64,000 nt of DNA from Struthio camelus (taxonomy: Eukaryota > Chordata > Aves > Struthioniformes > Struthionidae). A program made the position numbers and the translations under genes. The notes under the pieces were generated by a model, which ran no database searches, was not told the DNA's origin, and saw only the letters and a list, made by a program, of their open reading frames with translations. Location: positions 4,166,501 to 4,230,500 of the forward strand of contig NC_090981.1 in the NCBI RefSeq assembly GCF_040807025.1, in the 5' to 3' direction. Below, piece by piece: positions 46,096-56,125 of this stretch (position 1 is its first letter; the number at the start of each line of letters is the position of its first letter).

Positions 46096-48698
46096 CCATT
46101 GCTTGGACTTTCCCAATTCCCATTACTTGGACAACTAACACACCGGTATGGGTTAAGCAATGGCCATTAAAACGGGAAAGTCTGTTTCATGCTCATCAAT
46201 TGGTCAAAGAGCAATTTCAACAAGGTCATTTACGTTTGTCCACTAGTCCATGGAATTCCCCAATATTTGTCATAAAAAAGAAGTCAGGTAAATATCGATT
46301 GTTACATGATCTGAGAGAGATTAATAATCAGATGGAACCGATGGGTGCTTTACAGCCAGGGCTACCTAATCCAGCCATGATTCCAGAGTGTTGGTCTCTG
46401 CTAATTATTGATTTAAAGGACTGCTTTTTTACAATTGATTTACATCCTCAGGATCAAAAACGGTTTGCTTTTACCTTACCCTCCCTTAACAGAGAGGGCC
46501 CAGATCAACGATTTGAATGGACAGTATTACCACAGGGTATGCGTAACAGCCCCACCTTGTGTCAATTATATGTAGCTGCTGCGCTACAGCCGTTAGGAGA
46601 ACAATGGAAACATGTTATAATTTATCATTACATGGATGATATATTATTTGCTCAAGCTACCCCCTTTTCTGACAAGCAGATTGAACACATCCAACGAGTG
46701 TTACAATGTTCTAATCTGGTAATTTCTTCAGATAAGGTTCAACAGTCGTCACCATGGAAATATTTAGGATGGGTGCTTACTGACAAAACTGTGTCCCCTC
46801 AGAAATTACAGTTACAGTCGCGACTACGGACTCTTAATGATGCACAAAGATTTTTAGGAGACTTGCAGTGGCTACGGCCCATAGTGGGTATACCAAATGA
46901 ATTGCTAGAAGGACTCCGTCCATTATTGAAAGGCACGGACCCTACGATAGAACTTAGAGTTACCCCTTATCAGAAAAATCTCATACAGCAAATTGTAGAA
47001 CGCGCTATTACAGGACATGTACATCGACTCGATGCTACTGTTCCGATTGACCTTGCTGTGTGGTTAGGGCATCGGTACCTGATTGGAGCTCTCATGCAAT
47101 TAAAGAAAACCGGGGAATTGGGTATTCTTGAATGGGTATCCCCTGCTTTACAGCAGGCTAGAACCTTGGTACAACAAGTGGAAATTTTGGCGGATTTGAT
47201 AAAACGAGGACGGGAAAGAATTTTACAAGTTCAAGGCTGCGAGCCTTCCACAATATATTTACCCATGCAAAGAAAAGACTCTTTACAATGGTATCTACAG
47301 AATAGTGAACATTTGCAAGAGGCGTTGCTTGGTGCTGGTTGTGTGATTGAGACTAATAGCTTTAAGTCCCCATTATTACGATGGATCGGGCAATGGAACT
47401 GGATGACATGCCCGAAAAGAGAAAAGAACCCTATAAAAGACGCGGTAACAGCATATACTGATGCAGGACGTAAATCGCGACGGGCTGCCATTACATGGCA
47501 AGACAACGGTTCATGGAAACAGGAATTGTTACACGCAAGACAGGAGGATACTTTACAGACCATGGAACCGACTGCCGTCGTATGGGCCATGATGAACTTG
47601 ATGGGGCCTCTAAATATTGTAACTGATTCACTTTATGTAACGGGCATTGTTGAGCGAATCGAGGATGCATTTATCAAAGAAGTCCAAAATAAGAGGTTAC
47701 ATGAGCTTTTTATCCAACTCAGAAAGGCAGTGAAGCTTAGAGAAAATCCCTATTCTATAATCCACATACGAAGTCATAAATGGAATATTGGACTTGGAGA
47801 GGGTAATGATAGGGCGGATAGGCTGGTCTCTGTTTTCACTGCTGTTCCCATTGCAAAAACTGTTTTAGCCAGAGAGGCCCATTCGGTTTTCCACCAAAAT
47901 GCCAAAGGCCTGCATGTCGAATTTGGGATCTCCATGGTGGAGGCATGTAGTATTGTTCGAGCTTGCCCAATCTGTAGTAACCATAATGGAGGTTGCGGAT
48001 TAGGAGTGGGAGTTAATCCCAGAGGGCTTGTCTCAAATGACCTTTGGCAGATGGATGTTACTCATGTCTCTTCTTTTGGACATTTAAAATATGTGCATGT
48101 ATCTGTTGATACATATAGTAAATTTATTTGGGCAACAGCACAAGCTGGAGAGAAAGTATTGCATGTCGAAAGACATTTGCTTAGTTGTTTTGCTGTCATG
48201 GGAGTCCCAAAGCAGTTAAAGACGGACAATGGTCCCGCTTATACTAGCCACAGGATGGATAGATTTTTGAAAACATGGGGAGTAAGACATGTCACGGGAA
48301 TTCCTCACTCCCCCACAGGACAAGCTATAGTGGAACGGGCACATGGTACCCTAAAACAGCATTTGGCGCATCATGCAGAGATCGCTGATCCGCATTCAAG
48401 ATTGTTGAAAACCTTATTCGTAATTAACCATTTGTGTGTTTTTGGAGATGCAAAGTATCCACCCGTAGTTGTACATACTAGCTCTTCATCTGAATGTCAA
48501 GATACTAGTACCATATGGGTACGGTATAAGGACCCTAAGACAGGAATATGGCAAACACCTGCAAAGGTCTTATTTTGGGGGAGGGGCTATCTTTGTGTTT
48601 CTACCCCTACAGGACCTCTTTGGGTACCTGCAAGATGGACAAGACCTGTACTTGATCCCCAAAGTTCCACGGAGTCAACAGAAAGGCACGGTGATTGA
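46086..48698 (+). CDS. pol: Pol: reverse transcriptase, RNase H and integrase
   Basis: 870 residues counted from the shift at 46086, open to TGA 48696-48698. Reverse transcriptase occupies the N-terminal half, with motif A IIDLKDCFF and the catalytic YMDD at residues 182-185. RNase H has its acidic residues at YTDAG (D459), MEPTAV (E494) and VTDSLY (D514). Integrase shows the zinc-binding HX3H (599, 603) and CPIC (627-630), then the DD35E triad: D657 in WQMDVTH, D714 in TDNGPAY and E750 in IVERAHG, with 35 residues between the last two. All catalytic residues are present and no stop or frameshift is seen, so this copy could encode an active enzyme set if expressed. There is no ATG of its own; expression depends on two -1 shifts. 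Confidence 0.93.
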   Translation, partial: GLLAIAWTFPIPITWTTNTPVWVKQWPLKRESLFHAHQLVKEQFQQGHLRLSTSPWNSPIFVIKKKSGKYRLLHDLREINNQMEPMGALQPGLPNPAMIPECWSLLIIDLKDCFFTIDLHPQDQKRFAFTLPSLNREGPDQRFEWTVLPQGMRNSPTLCQLYVAAALQPLGEQWKHVIIYHYMDDILFAQATPFSDKQIEHIQRVLQCSNLVISSDKVQQSSPWKYLGWVLTDKTVSPQKLQLQSRLRTLNDAQRFLGDLQWLRPIVGIPNELLEGLRPLLKGTDPTIELRVTPYQKNLIQQIVERAITGHVHRLDATVPIDLAVWLGHRYLIGALMQLKKTGELGILEWVSPALQQARTLVQQVEILADLIKRGRERILQVQGCEPSTIYLPMQRKDSLQWYLQNSEHLQEALLGAGCVIETNSFKSPLLRWIGQWNWMTCPKREKNPIKDAVTAYTDAGRKSRRAAITWQDNGSWKQELLHARQEDTLQTMEPTAVVWAMMNLMGPLNIVTDSLYVTGIVERIEDAFIKEVQNKRLHELFIQLRKAVKLRENPYSIIHIRSHKWNIGLGEGNDRADRLVSVFTAVPIAKTVLAREAHSVFHQNAKGLHVEFGISMVEACSIVRACPICSNHNGGCGLGVGVNPRGLVSNDLWQMDVTHVSSFGHLKYVHVSVDTYSKFIWATAQAGEKVLHVERHLLSCFAVMGVPKQLKTDNGPAYTSHRMDRFLKTWGVRHVTGIPHSPTGQAIVERAHGTLKQHLAHHAEIADPHSRLLKTLFVINHLCVFGDAKYPPVVVHTSSSSECQDTSTIWVRYKDPKTGIWQTPAKVLFWGRGYLCVSTPTGPLWVPARWTRPVLDPQSSTESTERHGD

Positions 48699-48727
48699 AG
48701 AAGAGCTGATCCAATATTACTGCGATC

Positions 48728-50053
48728 ATGTGGTCCTGGATCTACTGCATCTTATTTGTGTATAATACCGTTTTTGCTATGTATCTCAATTCTCCACCGA
48801 ACTTATGGGTAACATGGGCTAACAAAACGCATACTACTTCCTTTTGCTTAGCATTGGCTTCTGCTACTGATCCTTTTCGTACATGTTTGGTTGGAATACC
48901 CGGATATAATACAACTGATTTTTCAAAGCTATCCACTGTCACATGCAATAGGTTAGATGACAGCAGTAAATGTACAGCCAAATTATTAGCTGCATTGAAC
49001 AAAACATTACCCTGGGATCCTCAAGAAATCGGGCTTTTAGGTAGCAGAATGTTGAATAGTACAGCAAATGAATCAGGATGTGTTGAACTGGGTAATTATA
49101 GGCAAAATGTCAATGATCCTGCATTATGGCTTACACCCAGGAGCTATCCCTTTTGGAACAAAACATATATGTGTGGCGATTATAGAACCTATGGTTGGGG
49201 GAAAAATGACACAAAGATTTGGGCTAATGACAGTGCAAAGGCATTGCCTGGCAACACCTATTTGATTTGCGGTGATCGAGCATGGCAAGGAATACCTAGA
49301 TATGCTCATGGTGGTCCATGTTATCTGGGAAAATTGACTCTTTTCACACCAAATGTTACTGTAATATCACAATTCCTTTTTAATAAGACACGCCGTGATA
49401 AGCGAGCTGTAGCAACCCTCACACCTGACTGTAGCGATCAAGTAGAACTCTGGGGACCCACGGCTAACTTTTTTGCATCAATTGTTCCAGGGGTAGGTGC
49501 TGCTCATGCGCTTCATACTATAAATAAACTAGCATGCTGGATGGTTAAGCAATCAAACGTAACAACACAGATATTGAGTGAACTAGCACAGGACATGGAA
49601 AATCTCAAACATCAGATACTTCAAAATAGAGCTGCTATTGATTTTTTATTATTGGCTCATGGGCATGGTTGTAAAGATTTTGAGGGCATGTGTTGTTTTA
49701 ATCTCTCCTCTAATTCAGAATCAATTCACAAGCAATTGCAATGGCTTAAGAATCACACTAAGGATATTACTGTTGTAACTAACCCGCTTGATACCTGGCT
49801 ATCATCTCTCGGTATTGGTCCCTGGCTTAAGACCATGATTATGTATGCAATAGGTATAGGATTGATGGTTTTGTTGATTATATTGTTTTTACCCTGTTTT
49901 GTAGCCTATCTACAGAATATAGTTATACGCATGATCCATAAAACACAAAATAATTTGTTTTTATTAAAAGAAGACGGGGGAAATGTGGAAGATATTATTG
50001 AATACTGGCTACGTGACAAGGGGCATGAGAACAAGTTCACAAGACCTGCTTAA
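48728..50053 (+). CDS. env: Env glycoprotein, alpharetrovirus-like, intact, tail reads into 3' LTR
   Basis: 441 residues from ATG 48728, 29 nt after pol. Begins with a hydrophobic signal-like segment (residues 1-17). The surface unit ends at a furin-type site RRDKR (222-226). It is short: about 210 residues after the signal, against roughly 340 in avian leukosis viruses. The transmembrane unit starts at residue 227 and has an internal hydrophobic fusion segment between cysteines, an immunosuppressive-like LQNRAAIDFLL region, a CX6CC motif (C315, C322, C323), which marks covalently linked gamma/alpha-type Env, and a membrane anchor at about 368-394. Around a dozen N-glycosylation sequons are visible. 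The last 23 codons and stop (49984-50053) lie in the 3' LTR. It is probably translated from a spliced mRNA. Confidence 0.93.
   Translation: MWSWIYCILFVYNTVFAMYLNSPPNLWVTWANKTHTTSFCLALASATDPFRTCLVGIPGYNTTDFSKLSTVTCNRLDDSSKCTAKLLAALNKTLPWDPQEIGLLGSRMLNSTANESGCVELGNYRQNVNDPALWLTPRSYPFWNKTYMCGDYRTYGWGKNDTKIWANDSAKALPGNTYLICGDRAWQGIPRYAHGGPCYLGKLTLFTPNVTVISQFLFNKTRRDKRAVATLTPDCSDQVELWGPTANFFASIVPGVGAAHALHTINKLACWMVKQSNVTTQILSELAQDMENLKHQILQNRAAIDFLLLAHGHGCKDFEGMCCFNLSSNSESIHKQLQWLKNHTKDITVVTNPLDTWLSSLGIGPWLKTMIMYAIGIGLMVLLIILFLPCFVAYLQNIVIRMIHKTQNNLFLLKEDGGNVEDIIEYWLRDKGHENKFTRPA
49966..49983 (+). other. polypurine tract
   Basis: An 18-base purine-rich run, interrupted by one C at 49975 and ending GGGGGAAA, directly before the 3' LTR. 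It is the plus-strand primer for reverse transcription and is itself within the env reading frame. Confidence 0.85.
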
Positions 50054-50338
50054 GTGCAGCTGGACACGTAGGCAGGGCACGGTACCGTACAATCTAGGAT
50101 AGAAAAATGTGCAGCAGGAGATAGAAACAGGCTCTTGGCTTAGACACCAGAAAACAATATAGATAACAATGTCCTGGGAAAAGTGCACAGCCTTCTACTG
50201 TATCCACCTATAAGGAGCTTGGCTTTTGCAATATGTATGAGCTAATTAACTCTGTTATATAAGTAATAAGATAATTCTGAATAAACTGAGACTTGTTGAT
50301 CATCATCGGATGTGCTTGTCTCCCGTTGTTCTCCGACA
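49984..50338 (+). repeat. provirus 3' LTR
   Basis: 355 bp; I find no difference from the 5' LTR. TATATAAG at 50256 and AATAAA at 50280. Its first 70 bp encode the env C-terminus and stop. Confidence 0.95.
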
Positions 50339-50344
50339 ATGTTT
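50339..50344 (+). repeat. provirus target-site duplication, right copy
   Basis: ATGTTT, identical to 43171-43176. Confidence 0.95.
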
Positions 50345-51104
50345 TCCATTACATCATTGCTAAATTCAAAAGTAGAACGAAAAAGATGATCATCTTAAGG
50401 AGAAATTAAGCAGTAAACAGAATTGTATGAAAATTCTGTGACATCTACATTATATTCATAAGAACAGGCAGTGATTTGTTAATTTCATTATGTTCCCCTT
50501 GTTGGCTCTGCAAAAGGTTCACAAAGGCAATGGACCACCCCTCCTCTAGAATGTTTTTCCCCGGGGATGTAGAACCACTTGGCACCAGGCCAACCCGCTG
50601 GTTCCTTTTTCTTTAGCCCATCAAAAGCAACTACTCTTTCCAACTAAATTGGTCTTGGATAGTTATTACAGCTTAGCATATTTCACAGTAGCTCTGAGGA
50701 GTCCCCTAATCTCTGAGGAATCCAGAAACATTCCTAGAATAAGAGGAGGGACAAAAATAACAATAACACAACTGGCCCTTAGGTCTGAAGATACCTTGTT
50801 ATAAGCAGATTCTAAGCAGGGTGATTGTTATGGTTTTACGGGCCCTGTTGGATAAATACCTATTAACTTAATAGAAATTGACCTCTGTGTGACCCCTCCC
50901 CAGTTAACTGAATCCTGACAGGCTTCATGCCCTGGAGAAACAGCACGTGCCACAGGCAGCTGCTGCTGTCAATCATGGGGAACACTCTAGAATATTCAAA
51001 TTAAGGTATCAGATTTGGACCAGCCCCTGAGAGGATCCAAAACCCGTCCTATCAGTGGGCAGGAAAAAGGCCTCGTATGACTACACCCATGATTGGGTCC
51101 GGGC

Positions 51105-51111
51105 TATAAAA
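51105..51111 (+). promoter_or_regulatory. TATA box of the probable LTR
   Basis: TATAAAA preceded by an inverted CCAAT-like GATTGGG about 14 bp upstream, in the plus orientation. Confidence 0.55.
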
Positions 51112-51222
51112 GTTGGCTGCTGGCACTGCATTGGGGGAGTTGGCAGTTGGCAGTTGGAGTTGGTGGTGGTGTCAGAAGAAGCAGAGGAAGATAGAAGAAC
51201 AGCAAGAAGAGGCGGCGAGGCT

Positions 51223-51279
51223 ATAAGAGCGAAATCACTTAGAGCCCCTGGGCTCATAAGAGCAAAATCACTTAGGGCC
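51223..51279 (+). repeat. direct repeat, 24-bp units, inside the probable LTR
   Basis: ATAAGAGCGAAATCACTTAG at 51223 and ATAAGAGCAAAATCACTTAG at 51256 are the starts of two 24-bp units 33 bp apart, each ending AG(A/G)GCC. Just upstream, TTGGCAG-type short tandem units lie at about 51137-51162. Confidence 0.8.
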
Positions 51280-51483
51280 ATAGCCTTGCCTTAGCAGAGC
51301 GGCGTCAACGACCTTCCACTGTAGGCTGCTGGACAGCCGTCATCAGGGATGAAAGCGCCGGATCAGAGAAACTACACTCCTCCAACGCCCCCCCCCCCTC
51401 CCTCCTGGGACGGGATGCTGGACCAGGACATGCCCTCTCCACGCAGCTGCACGAGGGTCCATAAATAACCAATACAGGCATTG

Positions 51484-51648
51484 CTCCTGGGGACTGGCAC
51501 ACCCCATCAGTGTGGCCAGATCACGGATGCAGGTTGTATCCAGACACAGTTTTATACTGAAGATCTGCACACCATCTGGTGTGGCTAGATCACTTCTATG
51601 GGCTTTGTTCCTGGGGATCAGCATGCCAGCCCAGCATGGCCTGATCAG
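51484..51648 (+). repeat. three imperfect repeats inside the probable LTR
   Basis: Units at 51484-51524, 51562-51593 and 51608-51648 share a GCAC/GCAT-ACC...GTGTGGC...GATCA pattern. The second lacks the leading CTCCTGGGGA block that starts the first and third. Confidence 0.6.
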
Positions 51649-52004
51649 GGCAACCTCCCACCTTTAAACTCTCCCCTTCTTCTTTTAAAGACATGTCAAT
51701 ACCACTTATAATCTTATTTGCTTTGCGACCTTTACTAATTACTTTGTGACCTTACTTGCCTTGTTGTTGTTTTTCCAGAAGCTTCCTGTAAATACCACTA
51801 CATATAGTTATCATACATTTGTATTAATTATTTAGCTGGAGTTAGTAAAGTTATACTATTTGTAAATCCATTCATCCAAGTATTGTATTCCTATACTGCC
51901 TAAACGAACCCATTTATTTTTTTGGTAGTGTCCCGAGGAGAATAATCTGTTTTCCCAAATGCCCCTTAACTGGTATGGGCGTTCCTCTGCTATGGACTGG
52001 GACA

Positions 52005-52589
52005 GTGATAACCAGACTAAGAAAAGGATTTTTTAAAATATCTATATAACTTCATATGCAGTTCTGTAGTTTGGAGGAGGCAAAACTTTCTACTTCAAGG
52101 GGATTTTTTTTTTTGTATAATAGTTCACAAATTTGAATTGTATTGATATTTGGTGAAGATTAGAGTTTTTTGCTATGATTAGAAAAAATTTCCCTGATAA
52201 AAATTGATTATCATATTTGTATATCTGGTGGATATTTTGCCACTGATACAGAAAATGATAGTTCTTTCTCATTTGCAAAACTTTAACTTCTGAGTAACAA
52301 CAGGGAAAATTTAAAACAAGCTGCTACTTTTTTTCATGGTTTACCCTGTGTCATATGATATAAAAATGTTCTCTTTCCTAAAGCTCTTCTAGCAGCCCAG
52401 TATTTCAAAGGAAGATTTTGGCGCAAAGTGTGCTAAGTTTGGAAAATGAAACTCTCATTTGCTTTTGTAGTAGAACTTTGTGAATTTAATGAAGTAGAAA
52501 TCAAAAATCCAAAGCTCAAAGAAAGTAGGAAAACTGGACATAAATACTGGGGAATAATGAACATGTCTGTTTTGAGGGAAATAAAAATG
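52005..52589. other. AT-rich intergenic DNA
   Basis: No gene or recognised repeat, apart from the tentative duplicated flank at 52005-52010. Confidence 0.5.
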
Positions 52590-53080
52590 TGAGACTGGCA
52601 TACAGTCTGAGATCAAGGGTTCATCAAGTCCAGTGGTCTTTCCTTTCTGATAGCAGACAGTTAGGGAAAATATTTAAGTGCAGCTAATATACGTGATTCT
52701 TCTCAATATACTCTTTAGCATCTATTAAGCAGTTTAAATAGTTCTGAGCAAGGGGTTGAATTCATCTCATGGCATTTGAGAGCCATCACTAGATCTATCC
52801 TTTGTGATTTTATCTAATGTCTTTTTGACTTGTTCATACCTTTGGCTTCCATAACACCTTGTGGCTGAACATTCTACAATTTCACTATATATGGTATAAA
52901 AAAGTATTTAATTTTGTCCATTTTAAACATGTTGCCTGATAATTTTTTTAACATTTCCTATTCACCTTCATGACTTTGTAGACCTTCACTCTGCACCTGA
53001 TGTCACCCTTCACTCATCTCAAGCTGAAGAGTCTAATTCTGTCTTCATATACAAATAATTTCATAACCCATCACTGTTGT
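52590..53080 (-). mobile_element. ancient L3/CR1-like LINE 3' fragment
   Basis: Plus-strand phrases such as CATCAAGTCCAGTGGTC, CACCTTGTGGCTGAACATTC, AAAAAAGTATTTAATTTTG, TGTTGCCTGATAATTT and CTCAAGCTGAAGAGTC run in the order of the reverse complement of an old amniote CR1/L3-type LINE tail. Strongly diverged and without an ORF. The call rests on recognition of the pattern, not on an alignment. Confidence 0.5.
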
Positions 53081-56000
53081 TGGTAGATGAGGAAAAAGCA
53101 GTGAGTTCATAAAAACTGAGACTTCCCTCTATAACAGAAGCACATACATCAAATAGATTAATTTTTTTCTGTTTTTAAACATGTGAGTAATCCTCATCAG
53201 CTAATAAGACTATGGATATAATTAGTTACCTGTGGACTAACTGCTAATTACATTGGCAATGGGAGAAATATTTTTTTAAAAAGTGTTGAGGACTATTCAG
53301 TATTAGAGTTTTGGGGAGTTTGTGAATTCCTTCATTACTGTTGCCTTACATTTTATGATTCTTCCTTTCCTTTTTTTGAAGTTGTTGTCTAATATTGTCT
53401 ATTTTGACTGTCTCAGGACTGGGAACTGGGGAAATCTGACTTAGCTTTAAAAAGTATTTCCCCAAATTTTATCCTAAATTCTTGTGTACTTGCACCTTAA
53501 AAAAGCTTCCATGCTCTGGAGATAGATAACTTCTTTTTAGCTATCTGTTACTATTTCTCCATAGATCATTTGTTTAATGTGCACAGTGAGAACTTGCAAA
53601 TATTTGTAAAGTTCCCTGATGCCTCTAGAACAAAGATGCTAGTATTATTACAAGTGCATAGAAATGCCATTATTTCTATTAGTTTAGGAAGGGATTAGAT
53701 GTGCATGAAGTATAGTGAGACAATCTATTTCTGAGAGATATCTAGCTCAATTACCAGAAGATAGATAATCAAGTAATTTAAAAAAATAGATATCTATATT
53801 CTTTCATAATGACTAGAAGCCTACACAATGGCTTTTTTTAAATAAAATAGCCATTTAAAAGATAAGCCAGTCTCCAAAATGCTGAATGACCGATGGAGAG
53901 CTGTCTTCCTTTTTATCTGCATTGTTGCTACCGCTCTCCCCATGAACAAAGTGCAGAAATTTTTAGAAATTTTTATTTGGCTCTCTCTAACACACAGCAC
54001 CCTTGAAAGTCCCAAAAGAAGCATATTCTACTTTTACATCTGTGTGGTTTCCTGTGGATACACACATGGTAAGGATAGGTTTTGGGCTTCCACCTACTCC
54101 ATGGAGAGTCTTACAGCTCTGATGATCTTACAATATATCCTGCAGGTCTCTATATCCCTGCTTCTCTTTGAGGTTCATTTTAGTAAGATCACTTAAGTTT
54201 TATTCCTTCCTTGGGAGCTAGAAAATGAATGCAATGAGATACAATTCAGCATTATTCACAGAAAATTACTTCCTAATCAACAGGCACAGACATATAGGGT
54301 CAAAAATCAAAGACCTCCAAAAATCTTCCTAAACTTTATATTCCACTGAGATCCATCCTGCTCAGAGTTACCCTTTTTCTGGAAGAGAGAGACACCCAAG
54401 CATTACTGGAGCTGCTAACTCCCTCCTTCCCCTCTAGGACTTTGACTGTTCTGTAACATTTCTGATTCCAGAATTAATTCCTTGCTAATAGGAAAGAATA
54501 AACCTGAGCACCTGACTGGGTAAGGAATGGGAATTTCTCAATAATGGTGCTCTTGTTCTCTTGTGGATCTTCAGTATTCCATCTGGAGATATACTCTTTC
54601 TTTCATTAATTCATTTCTGTTTGCTTCCCATTAAAGCACATTTTGTATTAAATCTGTGTAGTTAGGATAAGTAATATGAAGCAGAGCAATGGGAATCCAT
54701 ACATTTAAAAGAAATCTCTTGCACAGAACTCAGTCTAGACCTTTCTACATCCTATATGGAAAAAAAATTAACAAAAACTCTGGGGGGGAAACAAAGGACA
54801 CAAAGATCCTCTAAAAAGCAAATTAAATATTTGCCTTTTTTTAAAATTATTATTACAACATGCTTCCTGCAGATTTCCTCCAGTGCAAACTTTGATCAGT
54901 ATACTGTGAGTTTATGATAGGTGAGGAACCATTAGCTCCATTTTCCTTCTTTTCACATTCCAAGGCAAAAAACAGATATTCTTTGAAATGCAGAGGGTGC
55001 AGAGTAACCCCGAACAAATTTTCACTGTGCATCTCACTAATGTACAAAACAAATTGAGCTCTAATAGGCATAGAAAACTAGTTGGCAATAGCCTTCAAAA
55101 GGGCAAATGCGTAGTGCAAGTCATGTTGTGCCAGAATATGAGTGAGCACTTGCTTTCATATTCTGCCTACAAATATAGGAAGAGAGCTTGATGCATACCA
55201 GTGAAAATAGCTGGTTCCAAAAAGCAGAGATACAGCTTGGATGCATGCCTCACTTTGAACACTAATAGTAGACATACAATGCGTCATTTATTTGGTCTTC
55301 TCTGTAAATGCTATTTTCAAATCCACAAGAACATGCCTACATGAATACCAGGCAAAAGTACATTCCCTCTATCTCTTTGTTATGTATTTTTTTGAAAATA
55401 AAGGCTTCACAAGGCATATTTTGACAGGCATCTTTACCTATCTTGAGAAATACTATTTCTTGATATGCTTGCAGTTAATTGGAGATGTGGAAGAATGAGA
55501 TAGCTTTGTGCTCTCAGGTGTAATCATGAATATTGACACTGATCTATGGTATTCACCTGGGATGAACCCTAAGATACTTGTCCTTCTAGAATGACAAATT
55601 ATATATCTGCACTGTCATTTATAACAGCCCCAATTAATTATTGCCTTGTCAGGGTAGTAGCAGTAGAAATGTGTAGTTAGTTTGAATATATATTTTATAT
55701 TTGTAGCTGGTAAGACTAAATTGGAAAGGGAAGTCAGATGAAGGCAAAGAATTGAATCTTCCAAGGTGCAATCAAGGACTATTCAAGATTAGAATGTTAT
55801 TTATACCTTCAAAATGGTAGACTAGTATGATAATACTATAGAATCAGTTATAGTTAACCATATTAAATAGTTTTGTCGTAAAACCTGATAAAGTCTTTTT
55901 TTTTTAAATTAATATAGATTCAGTGGGTAGGAAAATGAAGGAATTTTTCTCTATATCACTGGCAGACATACAAGGAATATATGAGAACAGAAATGCCACA

Positions 56001-56125
56001 GTAAAATGGAGGATAGCAATAGCAGTCACAGATGACCTAAAATTTTAATCTTCCTCTTCTCCTTCAACAGTTAAAAAGCCAAAATTGTGTTAGGATGGTG
56101 ATGGGGCCACGGTGGGGGTAGGGGG
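53081..56125. other. AT-rich intergenic DNA, no gene seen
   Basis: No ORF with coding character; the longest, about 105 codons at 53879-54196, has no recognisable domain. Confidence 0.55.

Larger units (their letters stand above)
43177..50338 (+). mobile_element. complete endogenous retrovirus, alpha/beta-type mosaic
   Basis: A 7162-bp provirus with two 355-bp LTRs that I find identical, a tRNA-Trp primer site, gag, dUTPase-protease, pol, env and a polypurine tract, bounded by a perfect 6-bp duplication. Gag, pro and pol lie in three successive -1 frames, as in betaretroviruses, and the dUTPase is fused upstream of the protease. The LTR layout, primer site and Env resemble alpharetroviruses. 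Gag is disrupted twice; pro, pol and env are open. Intermediate 'alphabeta' avian ERVs are known in the literature, and this copy probably belongs to that group; exact placement needs phylogeny. Confidence 0.96.
50477..52004 (+). mobile_element. probable solo LTR of another ERV family (about 1.5 kb)
   Basis: Proposed ends are TGTTAATT (50477) and GGGACA (52004), with possible 6-bp flanks GTGATT (50471-50476) and GTGATA (52005-52010) that differ at one base. Inside is a strong promoter-like block: GATTGGG at about 51091, then CTATAAAAG with TATAAAA at 51105-51111, followed by a purine-rich segment with direct repeats. Further repeats lie at 51484-51648. No retroviral ORF adjoins it, so it would be a solo LTR. 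The TATA block is convincing; the exact ends are tentative. Confidence 0.45.
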
